Shown one piece after another: positions 31,104-39,109 of a stretch of DNA of 64,000 bases. Location: NCBI RefSeq assembly GCF_001687325.1, contig NZ_LZRD01000009.1:124001-188000 (forward strand), written 5' to 3'. The position numbers and the translations under genes were made by a program. Position 1 is the stretch's first letter. Each line of letters begins with the position of its first letter. The DNA is from Streptomyces sp. PTY087I2. Its GTDB lineage: Bacteria > Actinomycetota > Actinomycetes > Streptomycetales > Streptomycetaceae. The notes under the pieces are model-generated. The model was not told the origin of the DNA. It did not search any database and worked only from the letters and a program-made list of their open reading frames with translations.

Positions 31104-32405
31104 TCAGTGTCCTGACCCGGCGAACTCCCGTATGCTTCCGGCCACATGGTCGATCATCTCGTCGGTCAGGCTCGGGTGGACGCCCACCCACAAGGTGTGC
31201 TCCGTGATGATGTCGGAGTTCGTCAGCTCGCCCACCACGCGGTAGTCGCGGCCCTGGTAGGCGGGATGCCTGGTCAGGTTGCCGCCGAACAGCCGCCTGG
31301 TGCCGATCTTCCGGGAGCCCAGGAAATCCTCCAGGCCCCGCCGTGTGAACGGCGCTTCGGGTGTGACGGTGAGCGCGAAGCCGAACCAGCTCGGGTCGCT
31401 GTGCTCCGTCGCCCGGGGCAGCAGCAGACCGGGAACGCCCGCCAGACCGTCGTGCATCCGCTGCCAGTTGGCCCGCCTGGCCTTGCCGAAGGAATCCAGG
31501 CGCGACAGCTGGCTGACGCCCAGCGCGGCCTGGATGTCGGTCGCCTTCAGGTTGTAGCCGAGGTGGGTGAAGATGTACTTGTGGTCGTAGCCGTGCGGCA
31601 GCGTCCCGAGCTGGTAGTCGAATCGCTTGAAGCAGGTGTTGTCCTTGCCCGGCTCGCACCAGCAGTCCCGGCCCCAGTCCCGTAGCTGCTCCACGATCCG
31701 CGCGAGCGCCGGACTGCGGGTGAGCACACAGCCGCCCTCGCCCGTCGTGATGTGGTGCGCCGGATAGAAGCTGGTGGTGGCCAGGTCGCCGAACGTGCCG
31801 GTCAGCCTGCCCCGGTGGTACGAACCGACGGCGTCGCAGTTGTCCTCGATGAGATACAGGCCGTGCTCCGCCGCGATGGCGGCGACATCCGCCACCGGGT
31901 ACGGGTTGCCCAGCGCGTGCGCGATCATGATCGCTTTCGTGCGCGGGCCGACCGCGGCGAGGACCCGCTCGGCCGTCGTGTTGTACGTACCGAGCTCGAC
32001 GTCGACGAAGACAGGAATCAGTCCGTTCTGGATGATCGGGTTGACGGTCGTCGGGAACCCGGCCGCCACCGTGATCACCTCGTCCCCGGTGCGCAGCTTG
32101 TCCTTGCCCAGCGTGTGGGAGGTCAGCGAGGTCAGGGCGAGCAGGTTCGCCGAGGAACCCGAGTTGGTCATGTGCGCCTTGCGCAGCCCGAAGTAGCGGG
32201 CGAAATCGCGCTCGAAGCGCTGTGTGCTGGGCCCGGCGGCGATCCGCAGGCCGAGCGCCGCCTCGACGAGCGCGACCCGGTCGCTCGCGTCCAGCGCCGC
32301 GCCCGAGGGCTGTACCGGGGTCACGCCCGGGACGAACTCCTTTTCCTCCCTCGCCCGGTGGTACTCGCGCACCCTCTCCAGAATGTGCTCCGTCTCCGCA
32401 TCCAT
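31104..32405 (-). CDS. NDP-4-keto-6-deoxyhexose 3-dehydratase (PMP and [2Fe-2S] dependent)
   Basis: A 433-aa aminotransferase-fold enzyme that removes the C3 hydroxyl using pyridoxamine phosphate and an iron-sulfur cluster (E1/SpnQ/ColD group). The PLP-binding lysine is replaced by histidine ([14 protein letters not shown]218), the mark of this dehydratase. The iron-sulfur ligands are Cys190, Cys248, Cys250 and Cys258, exactly the C-X57-C-X-C-X7-C spacing of CDP-6-deoxy-glucose E1. The ATG at 32405 is chosen for length and an AAAGG upstream. No dedicated E3-type reductase is seen in the window, so a host reductase would have to supply electrons. Confidence 0.94.
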   Translation of the reverse strand: MDAETEHILERVREYHRAREEKEFVPGVTPVQPSGAALDASDRVALVEAALGLRIAAGPSTQRFERDFARYFGLRKAHMTNSGSSANLLALTSLTSHTLGKDKLRTGDEVITVAAGFPTTVNPIIQNGLIPVFVDVELGTYNTTAERVLAAVGPRTKAIMIAHALGNPYPVADVAAIAAEHGLYLIEDNCDAVGSYHRGRLTGTFGDLATTSFYPAHHITTGEGGCVLTRSPALARIVEQLRDWGRDCWCEPGKDNTCFKRFDYQLGTLPHGYDHKYIFTHLGYNLKATDIQAALGVSQLSRLDSFGKARRANWQRMHDGLAGVPGLLLPRATEHSDPSWFGFALTVTPEAPFTRRGLEDFLGSRKIGTRRLFGGNLTRHPAYQGRDYRVVGELTNSDIITEHTLWVGVHPSLTDEMIDHVAGSIREFAGSGH

Positions 32406-32488
32406 CGGGATCGTTGCCTTTCGCCGGACCGACAGGGGCTGGGGGCGCGCACGTGCCGCCTCGAGCTCCGTCACCCTGGGCTCGCCCG

Positions 32489-33406
32489 CTAGCCGGTCGC
32501 TAGAGGCCCGGTGGAAGTCGCCGCCTCCCACAGCCCGCGCAACGACTCCCGAGGTTCGCGGACCGCGTGCCAGCCCAGCAGCCGTGCGGCCTCCACGGGA
32601 CCGGCCGGCCCGCCTTCCACGCCCGCCAGGCCGCCGGGCGGCGCTTCGCCGGGTGCGGGGAGCCGCTCCGCCACGCGCGCGGGCACGCCGCTGATCCGGA
32701 TCAGCAGGTCGAGGAGGTGGCGTACCTCGACGGGACGACCGGTGGCCAGGTCGAGGGACCGGCCCCGTAGCGTTCCGGCCGTGGCGGGGTGCGCCGCGGC
32801 GACCACCGCTTCGGCCGCGTCCCGCACGTCCAGGAACTCACGGCGTTCGCGCAGGGCGAGCGCCGTCACGGTCACCTCCTCGCCCGTCCGCGCGGCGTGG
32901 GCGAGCTGTGCGCCGACGCGGCCCAGGAAGCTCCCCTCGGGTGTGCCGGGGCCCAGCAGGTTCGGCAGGCGCAGCACGGTGCCGCCCGCCGCCAGGACGC
33001 GGGCCGATGCGGCGGCCTTGGTCCGCCCGTAAGCGGTCGCCGCCCGGTGTTCGTGCACGCTGCCGAGCTGGACGAAGTGGGCCCCCGGGACCCCCAGGGC
33101 AGCGAGGACGCGGGACACCGCGGTCTCGTTGGAGGCCGCCATCTCCGCCTCGTCCACGCCCCACACCGCCCCGGCGGCGTTGACCACCGTGTCCGACGCC
33201 ACCGCGGCCAGCTCGGCGGCGAGCCGGGCCGGCTCCGCGCGCACCAGGTCGACGGCGCGGGTGATCACGCCCGGCTCCTCCCGACCGCTCCGCGTCCAGC
33301 CGTGGACCTCCCAGCCCCGGGCCAGGAACGCGGCGCACACATGGCGGCCGACGAAACCGCTGCTGCCGAGGACGAGAACGCGCGCTGCCGGAGCGGAGCG
33401 GGACAT
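32489..33406 (-). CDS. NDP-hexose 4-ketoreductase, NAD-dependent epimerase/dehydratase family
   Basis: A 305-aa extended SDR with the cofactor motif [14 protein letters not shown] and an active-site YGRTKAA (Tyr-X3-Lys). Proteins of this kind reduce the C4 keto group in the last step of deoxysugar formation, fixing the C4 configuration. The ATG at 33406 has AGGAGG upstream; a longer frame upstream overlaps the divergent promoter region. It lies 83 bp upstream of the 3-dehydratase gene and is probably co-transcribed with it. Confidence 0.85.
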   Translation of the reverse strand: MSRSAPAARVLVLGSSGFVGRHVCAAFLARGWEVHGWTRSGREEPGVITRAVDLVRAEPARLAAELAAVASDTVVNAAGAVWGVDEAEMAASNETAVSRVLAALGVPGAHFVQLGSVHEHRAATAYGRTKAAASARVLAAGGTVLRLPNLLGPGTPEGSFLGRVGAQLAHAARTGEEVTVTALALRERREFLDVRDAAEAVVAAAHPATAGTLRGRSLDLATGRPVEVRHLLDLLIRISGVPARVAERLPAPGEAPPGGLAGVEGGPAGPVEAARLLGWHAVREPRESLRGLWEAATSTGPLATG

Positions 33407-33469
33407 GGCGGGGCCTCCTGGAGGAGCTGCGACGGGTGCTGCCGGGCCCGGCAGCCTTCCAGGGCGGCC

Positions 33470-33501
33470 TGTAGTCCGGCTCGAGCGGGGCGCGTGAGGC
33501 T
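33470..33501 (+). promoter_or_regulatory. SARP-type operator and promoter of the monooxygenase gene
   Basis: TCGAGCG at 33481-33487 lies 8 bp before GAGGCT at 33496-33501, an arrangement identical in both elements to the ketoreductase promoter. Upstream repeats at 11 bp (TGTAGTC, 33470-33476) and about 22 bp (CCAGGGC, 33459-33465) are weaker. Two extra TCCAGCA/TCCAGAG copies at 33505 and 33515, 10 bp apart, lie downstream of the -10. Confidence 0.6.
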
Positions 33502-33546
33502 GCGTCCAGCACTGTCCAGAGGCACTGTCACGAGGAGCAGACCAGG

Positions 33547-34719
33547 ATGCCGACACAGCAGACGTCCCCGCCCACGTCTTCCCGTACCTCCCGGCAGGGG
33601 TCCGTCCAGCGGGCCTCCCGCACCGATTCCGTCATCGCGTCCGCCGGGCTCGCGAAGACCGCCGCAGAGCACGCGACGGCGGCCGAGCGGGACCGCCGGC
33701 TCGCTCCGGAGGTCGTGCGGGCCATGCTGGACGCGGGGTTCGCACGTCACTTCGTGCCGCGTCGGCACGGCGGCGACGCCGGAACCTTCGAAGCGGTGGT
33801 CCGGGCCGTCGCCACGGTCGGCGAAGGCTGCACCTCGGCCGCTTGGGCTGCTTCGCTGACCGCCTCCCTCGGCCGGATGGCGGCCTACCTTCCCGAAGCC
33901 GGCCAGCGGCGGGTGTGGGCCGACGGCCCGGACGCCCTGATCGTGGGCGCCCTCATGCCGCTCGGCCGGGCCCGCCGTGAGGGGAACGGCTGGCGGATCA
34001 GCGGAACCTGGCCCTACGTCAGCGTCGTCGACCACGCGGACTGGGCTCTGGTGTGCGCGATGACCGCGGGGGAGCGTCCGGTGGCCCGCTTCTTCGCCGT
34101 GCCACGGGGCAGCTGGCGCACCGAGGACACCTGGTCCTCGGTGGGTATGCGGGGCACCGGCAGCAATACGCTCCATGTCGAGGACGCCCTGGTGGCCGAC
34201 GAGCTGACCTTCACGAGGGAGGCGATCGCCGCGGGTGTCGCCGACAACGCGGAGGCGCCGTGCCACCGGGTGCCTCTCAAGGCCGTCAACGGCCTGTGTT
34301 TCGCCGCTCCTGTGCTGGGCGCCGCGCGGGCGGCGCTGGCAGCCTGGCGCGAAGGGACCGCGCCCCGCCACACCTCCGTCTCCGGCGGTCTGGACAGCTC
34401 CGCGGCCGAGGTTCTCGGCCGTGCGGCGGGGGAGACGGACCTGGCGGCGCTGCTCCTGGAGTCGACGGCCCGTGTGGCCGACACGGGCCGGGTCACCGAC
34501 CTCGAGGTGGCGCGCAGCGGCCGGGACTGCGCACTGGCCGCCGAGCTGGCCACGGCCGCCGTCGACCGGCTCTTCGCCTCCGCCGGGACGCGGGCGCACC
34601 AGGAGGCTTCACCGCTCCAGCGTCACTGGCGGGACGCGCACTCGGCGGCCGGCCACGTCGTTCTCGGGTTCGCCCCCGCGGCCGAGGCGTACGCCCGCGT
34701 ACTTCAGCACGGCACGTGA
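33547..34719 (+). CDS. Flavin-dependent monooxygenase, ActVA-ORF5-like (acyl-CoA dehydrogenase fold)
   Basis: A 390-aa protein of the acyl-CoA dehydrogenase/HpaB-like fold: N-terminal helical domain (AAERDRRLAPEVVRAMLDAGFARHFVPRRHGG), central beta-domain (GWRISGTWPYVSVVDHADWALV, SSVGMRGTGSNTLHVEDALV) and C-terminal helices. Relatives such as ActVA-ORF5 use FMNH2 from a separate reductase to hydroxylate aromatic polyketides and form quinones. The ActVB-like reductase at 16489-17007 is the natural partner. The ATG is preceded by GAGGAG. It converges with the soxR operon. The substrate and position of hydroxylation are not known. Confidence 0.86.
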   Translation: MPTQQTSPPTSSRTSRQGSVQRASRTDSVIASAGLAKTAAEHATAAERDRRLAPEVVRAMLDAGFARHFVPRRHGGDAGTFEAVVRAVATVGEGCTSAAWAASLTASLGRMAAYLPEAGQRRVWADGPDALIVGALMPLGRARREGNGWRISGTWPYVSVVDHADWALVCAMTAGERPVARFFAVPRGSWRTEDTWSSVGMRGTGSNTLHVEDALVADELTFTREAIAAGVADNAEAPCHRVPLKAVNGLCFAAPVLGAARAALAAWREGTAPRHTSVSGGLDSSAAEVLGRAAGETDLAALLLESTARVADTGRVTDLEVARSGRDCALAAELATAAVDRLFASAGTRAHQEASPLQRHWRDAHSAAGHVVLGFAPAAEAYARVLQHGT

Positions 34720-34753
34720 GCCGCTGAGCGTCGGATCACGGACGCCGTACGTC

Positions 34754-35335
34754 TCAGCCGGCCGCTTCGTCCGCGTCGCCCCGGCACGACGTGCTCGCGC
34801 CGCCGCACGGATCGGCTGCCGGGCTCTGCGCCTTAGCCGTCTTCTGCGTGCGGCCGCGGGCCGCGGCGCCCTTCCGCCCGCGCAGCAGGCGTCGGGGGCC
34901 GGGACCTTCCTCGCCGAGTTCGTCGTACGGGTTGGTCAGCGGACAGTCGCTCACCGACAGGCAGCCGCAGCCGATGCAGTCCTCCAAGCCGTCGCGCAGC
35001 GCGCGGAGTTGTTCGATCCGCTCGTCGAGTTCGGCACGCCAGCGCTGCGAGAGCCGGGCCCAGTCGGCCCGGTTGGGCGTGCGGCCCTCGGGCAGGGCGG
35101 CGAGCGCCTCGCTCACCGTGCTCAGCGGGATGCCCATCCGCTGGGCCACCCGGATCACCGAGATGCGACGCAGCGTGTCCCGGGTGTAGCGGCGCTGGTT
35201 GCCAGGGGTGCGGCGGCTCGTGATGAGCCCTTTGGACTCGTAGAAATGCAGCGCCGTGACCGCGACGCCACTGCGCGCCGACAGTTGTCCGACGGTGAGT
35301 TCGGTGACGTTGTACGCGGGTCGGGCGACGCTCAT
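34754..35335 (-). CDS. soxR: Redox-sensitive MerR-family activator SoxR
   Basis: A 193-aa MerR-type regulator. The N-terminal winged helix reads [26 protein letters not shown], followed by a dimerisation helix and the [2Fe-2S] motif [12 protein letters not shown] with Cys120, 123, 125 and 131, matching the C-X2-C-X-C-X5-C of E. coli SoxR. Streptomyces SoxR is switched on by redox-cycling compounds, often the strain's own quinone antibiotic. The C-terminus has a ~50-aa basic, Cys-containing extension. The start is 1 bp after the dsbA stop, so it is the second gene of a dsbA-soxR operon with its own SoxR box. Confidence 0.94.
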   Translation of the reverse strand: MSVARPAYNVTELTVGQLSARSGVAVTALHFYESKGLITSRRTPGNQRRYTRDTLRRISVIRVAQRMGIPLSTVSEALAALPEGRTPNRADWARLSQRWRAELDERIEQLRALRDGLEDCIGCGCLSVSDCPLTNPYDELGEEGPGPRRLLRGRKGAAARGRTQKTAKAQSPAADPCGGASTSCRGDADEAAG

Positions 35336-35336
35336 C

Positions 35337-35966
35337 TCAGCCGGCCTTCTCCAGTGCCCGGTGGAACTGCTCGACGGAAGGAACGCCGGTGGCGACCCGG
35401 ACTCCGTCGACGAAGACGGTCGGCACTCCGGTGACTCCACGGCGCACGGCGGCTGCCTCGTCCTCGCGGACCTCGGCGGCGTACATGTCTCCCGACAGGA
35501 CCCGTGCGACGTCGTCGGGGTCGAGGCCGGCGACGGTCGCGGTGTGCGTCAGGACGTCGTGGTCCGCCACGTTCTGCTGTTCCTGGAGGTAGACGCGGAA
35601 CAGGTCGTTCTTCAGCCGGTGTGCGAGGCCGCTCCCGGCCGCGAGATGCACCAGGCGCTGGGCGTCGAAGGAGTTGACGGGACGGACGCCGCTGAGCCGG
35701 ATGTCCAGGCCCTCGGCCTCGCCGAGAGTGCGGATCTTCTCGAACAGCTCGACCGTCTCGCCGTCCTTGAGCCCGAGGTTCTCCCGCATCATCTCGCCGA
35801 GCGTAGCACCGGGTGTGCGTGGCTGATCGGGGCGGAGTTCGAAGCTGCGCCAGATGACCTCGACGTCGTCACGGCCGACGCGGTCGATCGCTTTGTCGAG
35901 CCGGGCCTTGCCGATGTAGCACCACGGGCACATGATGTCGGACCAGATCTCGATCTTCACTGCCAC
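35337..35966 (-). CDS. DsbA/FrnE-family thiol oxidoreductase
   Basis: A 209-aa thioredoxin-fold protein with the active site CPWC near residues 13-16 ([19 protein letters not shown]) and the cis-proline in [12 protein letters not shown]. It has no signal peptide, so it is probably cytoplasmic. FrnE-like proteins are disulfide oxidoreductases or isomerases; FrnE itself comes from the frenolicin polyketide cluster. Co-transcription with soxR behind a SoxR box suggests a role in handling thiol stress or quinone-thiol adducts. A GTG start at 35966 follows a GGGGAGAGA stretch. Confidence 0.88.
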   Translation of the reverse strand: MAVKIEIWSDIMCPWCYIGKARLDKAIDRVGRDDVEVIWRSFELRPDQPRTPGATLGEMMRENLGLKDGETVELFEKIRTLGEAEGLDIRLSGVRPVNSFDAQRLVHLAAGSGLAHRLKNDLFRVYLQEQQNVADHDVLTHTATVAGLDPDDVARVLSGDMYAAEVREDEAAAVRRGVTGVPTVFVDGVRVATGVPSVEQFHRALEKAG

Positions 35967-36006
35967 TCTCTCCCCTACTTCAGGACTTTTCCCGACCAGC
36001 CTGCAA

Positions 36007-36024
36007 CCTCTAGCGCACTAGAGG
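36007..36024 (-). promoter_or_regulatory. SoxR box in the dsbA-soxR promoter
   Basis: CCTCTAGCGCACTAGAGG is a perfect 7+4+7 palindrome of the size of the known SoxR box. On the minus strand it begins within TTGACC (-35) and ends before CAGGCT, 19 bp downstream (-10): the over-long spacer expected for MerR-type activation. It lies about 40 bp before the dsbA start. Confidence 0.85.
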
Positions 36025-36036
36025 TCAAGCGCGGCC

Positions 36037-36069
36037 GCGCCGGCCCGCCCCACTGGGGCGGGCCGGCGC
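36037..36069 (-). terminator. Terminator hairpin after the secreted-protein gene
   Basis: GCGCCGGCCCGCCCC pairs perfectly with GGGGCGGGCCGGCGC around ACTG, 31 bp downstream of the minus-strand stop at 36100. It should insulate the dsbA-soxR promoter from read-through. Confidence 0.8.
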
Positions 36070-36099
36070 GGTACCTACCGACATTTCCGGAGGCGACGG

Positions 36100-36708
36100 T
36101 TACTGCACGACCGTCTTCACCAGCGCGATCGGCTGGTCGGGCCAGCAGGCGAGCTGGGCTTCGCCGGGCCAGGAGGCGGGGGTGAAGGTCCAGCTGAAGC
36201 CGGGGTCGTCGTGCGAGGTGCCGCCGAAGCGGGTCTCCAGGGTGGTCGGCGTCTCGGGGGCCTGGAGCTCGAAGGTCACCTTCGGCAGGTCGAAGGGGGT
36301 GTCGGAGACGTACGGGCCCGCCGCGTGCAGTACCGCCTTGGTGCCGTCCACCTCCAGCGTCGGCGTGCCGGCGTCACCGCCGTCGGCGACGTCGTAGGAG
36401 ACGACGGTCGCGCCGTCGGGCAGCTTGAACTGCAAGGCCACGTCCTTGACGGACTGGTTGTAGGCGGGGTTCGGCGTGATCGGGTCCGGGTCGAGCGTGA
36501 GTTCGAAGGTCGCGCCCGGCGCGACGGTGGCCGGGGCCACGGCGTCGACGTACGTGCTGTACGCGAGACCGGTGGTGGTGCCGACGCGGCAGTCGAAGTA
36601 CGTCTTCACCGGGGCCGCCGAGGCACTGGAGGTGGCGGCCACCAGCCCGGCGAGGGCCAGCGGGACGGCGATGGCGGCAGTGCGGGCACGGCTGCGCAGA
36701 GCGAACAT
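36100..36708 (-). CDS. Secreted beta-rich protein of unknown function
   Basis: A 202-aa protein with a clear Sec signal peptide (ARTAAIAVPLALAGLVAATSSASA, cleavage near residue 31) and a mature beta-rich domain of ~170 residues, with cysteines in KTYFDCRV and AQLACWPDQ that could form a disulfide. No catalytic motif was recognised. A secreted protein inside an antibiotic cluster could bind the product or be an unrelated passenger. The start is the ATG at 36708. It lies downstream of rmlB (104 bp) in the same direction, so it may be the last gene of the rmlA-rmlB transcript. Confidence 0.7.
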   Translation of the reverse strand: MFALRSRARTAAIAVPLALAGLVAATSSASAAPVKTYFDCRVGTTTGLAYSTYVDAVAPATVAPGATFELTLDPDPITPNPAYNQSVKDVALQFKLPDGATVVSYDVADGGDAGTPTLEVDGTKAVLHAAGPYVSDTPFDLPKVTFELQAPETPTTLETRFGGTSHDDPGFSWTFTPASWPGEAQLACWPDQPIALVKTVVQ

Positions 36709-36811
36709 GTGGGTTCCGTTTCTCGTTGGCGGTTCTCCGCCGGGCGGTGCCGGCGGTGCGGACAACTTGGTGGTGTGGGGTGTGGACGGTCCGGCGTCGC
36801 GGCGGTGGTCG

Positions 36812-37777
36812 TCAGGAGACCGCGGTGCGCCAGAATTCGGGGTGATCGCGGTACCAGTCCACGACCGACCCCAGCCCGCTCCCGATCGACCAGCGGGGCG
36901 CGTAGCCCAGCTCCTCGCGGATCTTGGAGTCGTCGATCGCGTAGCGGAAGTCGTGTCCGGGCCGGTCCTCGACATGGCGCACCATGTCCCAGTCGGCGCC
37001 CAGGAGTTCGAGCAGGCGGCCGGTCATGTCGCGGTTGCTCAGCCCGCTGCCGCCACCGATGTTGTAGATCTCGCCGGCCCGGCCCTTGGCGAGCACCAGG
37101 TGCAGAGCCCGGCAGTGGTCGTCCACATGCAGCCACTCGCGTACGTTGCCGCCGTCGCCGTACAGCGGAACCGGGCGGCCCGTCAGCAGGCGGGTGACGA
37201 AGTTCGGGATGAGCTTCTCGGGATGCTGGTAAGGGCCGTAGTTGTTGGAGCATCGGGTGACGCGCACGTCGAGCCCGTGCGTTCGGTGGTAGGCGCGGGC
37301 GACCAGATCGCTGGACGCCTTGGACGCCGCATAGGGCGAGTTGGGCAGGAGCGGGCTGGCCTCGGTCCAGGTGCCGGTCTCCAGCGAGCCGTACACCTCG
37401 TCCGTGGAGACATGCAGGACCCGGTCGACGCCGGATTGCAGCGCCGCGTCGAGAATCTGCTGGGTGCCCGTCACATTGGTACGGATGAACTCGCCGGGAG
37501 CGGTGACCGAGCGGTCCACATGGGACTCGGCTGCGAAGTGCACGATCGCGTCGTGGCCCGGAACGATCCGGTCCAGCAGGCCCCGGTCGCAGATGTCGCC
37601 GTGGACGAACGCGAAGCGCTCGTACTCGGCGGGCAGGTTCTCGCGACGGCCGGCGTAGGTGAGCCGGTCCAGGACCGTGACTCGGACGTCGTCGGACTCG
37701 GGATAACTGCCGGCGAGGACCTCGCGGACGTAGTGCGAGCCGATGAAACCGGCGCCGCCGGTCACCAGGATCCTCAT
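36812..37777 (-). CDS. rmlB: dTDP-glucose 4,6-dehydratase
   Basis: A 321-aa extended SDR converting dTDP-glucose to dTDP-4-keto-6-deoxyglucose, the common precursor of deoxysugars. Motifs are GGAGFIGSHYV at the N-terminus, STDEVYGS with the catalytic Asp-Glu pair, and YAASKAS (Tyr-X3-Lys), then RCSNNYGPYQHPEKLIP. The ATG at 37777 overlaps the stop of rmlA (ATGA). A cluster-borne copy feeds the local sugar pathway. Confidence 0.95.
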   Translation of the reverse strand: MRILVTGGAGFIGSHYVREVLAGSYPESDDVRVTVLDRLTYAGRRENLPAEYERFAFVHGDICDRGLLDRIVPGHDAIVHFAAESHVDRSVTAPGEFIRTNVTGTQQILDAALQSGVDRVLHVSTDEVYGSLETGTWTEASPLLPNSPYAASKASSDLVARAYHRTHGLDVRVTRCSNNYGPYQHPEKLIPNFVTRLLTGRPVPLYGDGGNVREWLHVDDHCRALHLVLAKGRAGEIYNIGGGSGLSNRDMTGRLLELLGADWDMVRHVEDRPGHDFRYAIDDSKIREELGYAPRWSIGSGLGSVVDWYRDHPEFWRTAVS

Positions 37778-38835
37778 GCCGCCACCTCCGCCCGGGTGTG
37801 GTCGCCGATGATGAGGCGGCGCCCGGTGGCCGCTCCGCCGCGCACCGCGGCCGAGCGCCCGATGATCGAGCCGGACAGTCCGCGCACGTTCTGGATGGAC
37901 ACCCCTTCCAGGACGATGGAATTGCCGATCCCGGCGCCGTCGAGAACGCAGTCGCGTCCGAGCGCGGTGTACGGGCCCAGGTCGCTGTCGCGCACGACGC
38001 TGCCCGCTCCGACGACGAGCGGTCCGACGAGGCGTGAGCGCTCCACGACGGCTCCGGCCTCTATGAGCACCGGTCCTTCGACGGTGCTGCCGGTGTCGAC
38101 CTCGCCGTGCACGCCGTGGCCGAGCCGGCCGAGCAGCAGCCGGTTGCAGTCGAGCAGGTCGTCCGGGCTGCCGGTGTCCTTCCAGTAGCCGGCGTACTCG
38201 GTGGCCACCACCCGCTCGCCGCGCTCCACCAGGTGCTGGACGGCGTCGGTGATCTCCAGCTCGCCGCGGGCGCTCGGCTCGATGGCCCGCACCGCGTCGT
38301 GCACCGCGGCGGTGAAGAAGTACACACCGATCACCGCGAGGTCGCTGCGCGGCTGCTGCGGCTTCTCCACCAGCGCGAGCACCTGGCCTTCGGCGCCGAC
38401 CTCGGCGACGCCGAAGGCCCGCGGGTCGGCCACCTTCGTGAGCAGCAGCTGGGCGGCGGGGCGGTCGGCGCGGAAGGCGCGGGCCGACTCGGCGATGCCC
38501 TCGGCGAGGACGTTGTCGCCCAGGTACATCACGAAGTCGTCCTTGCCGAGGAACCCCTCCGCGATGGAGACCGCGTGCGCGAGGCCGAGCGGGGCGTCCT
38601 GCTGGAGGTAGGTGATGTTCAGGCCGAACGCGGAGCCGTCCCCGACGACCGTGCGGATCTCCTGGCCGCGATCGCCGACGACGACGGCCACGTCCTCGAC
38701 ACCGATCGCACGCACGTTCTCCAGGCAGTGCGCGAGGATCGGCTTGTTGGCGACGGGCACCAACTGTTTGGGCATGGAATAGGTGAAGGGACGCAACCTG
38801 GTCCCCATCCCTCCGGACAGAATCAGCGCCTTCAT
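37774..38835 (-). CDS. rmlA: Glucose-1-phosphate thymidylyltransferase (long, StrD-like form)
   Basis: A 353-aa nucleotidyltransferase making dTDP-glucose from glucose 1-phosphate and dTTP. The N-terminal signature MKALILSGGMGTRLRPFTYSMPKQLVPVANKPI is diagnostic. The last ~110 residues form a left-handed beta-helix (GSTVEGPVLIEAGAVVERSRLVGPLVVGAGSVVRDSDLG), which marks the long form found in antibiotic clusters. It has a GAAGGG ribosome-binding site and heads the rmlA-rmlB operon behind a candidate SARP-type promoter. Confidence 0.95.
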   Translation of the reverse strand: MKALILSGGMGTRLRPFTYSMPKQLVPVANKPILAHCLENVRAIGVEDVAVVVGDRGQEIRTVVGDGSAFGLNITYLQQDAPLGLAHAVSIAEGFLGKDDFVMYLGDNVLAEGIAESARAFRADRPAAQLLLTKVADPRAFGVAEVGAEGQVLALVEKPQQPRSDLAVIGVYFFTAAVHDAVRAIEPSARGELEITDAVQHLVERGERVVATEYAGYWKDTGSPDDLLDCNRLLLGRLGHGVHGEVDTGSTVEGPVLIEAGAVVERSRLVGPLVVGAGSVVRDSDLGPYTALGRDCVLDGAGIGNSIVLEGVSIQNVRGLSGSIIGRSAAVRGGAATGRRLIIGDHTRAEVAA

Positions 38836-38882
38836 GGCAACCCTTCACTCATCCCTTTGCCGCGGCATCGGTTACGGCACCG

Positions 38883-38925
38883 ATTCTGGAAAGGCGACCT
38901 AGAGGGAGGGTCCACTTCAGCTGGA
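38883..38925 (-). promoter_or_regulatory. Candidate SARP-type operator and promoter of rmlA
   Basis: On the minus strand, heptamers TCCAGCT (complement of 38919-38925), TGGACCC (38908-38914) and TCTAGGT (38897-38903) are 11 bp apart. Eight bp after the last is CAGAAT (complement of 38883-38888), a possible -10 about 48 bp from the start codon. The heptamers are more divergent than at the other sites. Confidence 0.5.
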
Positions 38926-38972
38926 CTCGTCCGGCCGGACTCGTCGGCCGGGGTGTGCGACGTCCGGCACGG

Positions 38973-39003
38973 CGAAGGGGGCCGGCGGATGCCGGCCCCC
39001 TTC
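38973..39003 (-). terminator. Terminator after the exporter gene
   Basis: GAAGGGGGCCGGC pairs with GCCGGCCCCCTTC around GGAT. It lies just downstream of the minus-strand MFS gene (stop at 39110), upstream of the rmlA promoter. Confidence 0.75.
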
Positions 39004-39109
39004 GTGGACGGGCGCGCGGGGGATCGCACTCGTCCGTATGAGGGTGCTCGCCCCGGCAGAAGGGCCGGGAGAGCACGTGGTGGCCGCCTGGACCAGGCGG
39101 TGTGCGGGA

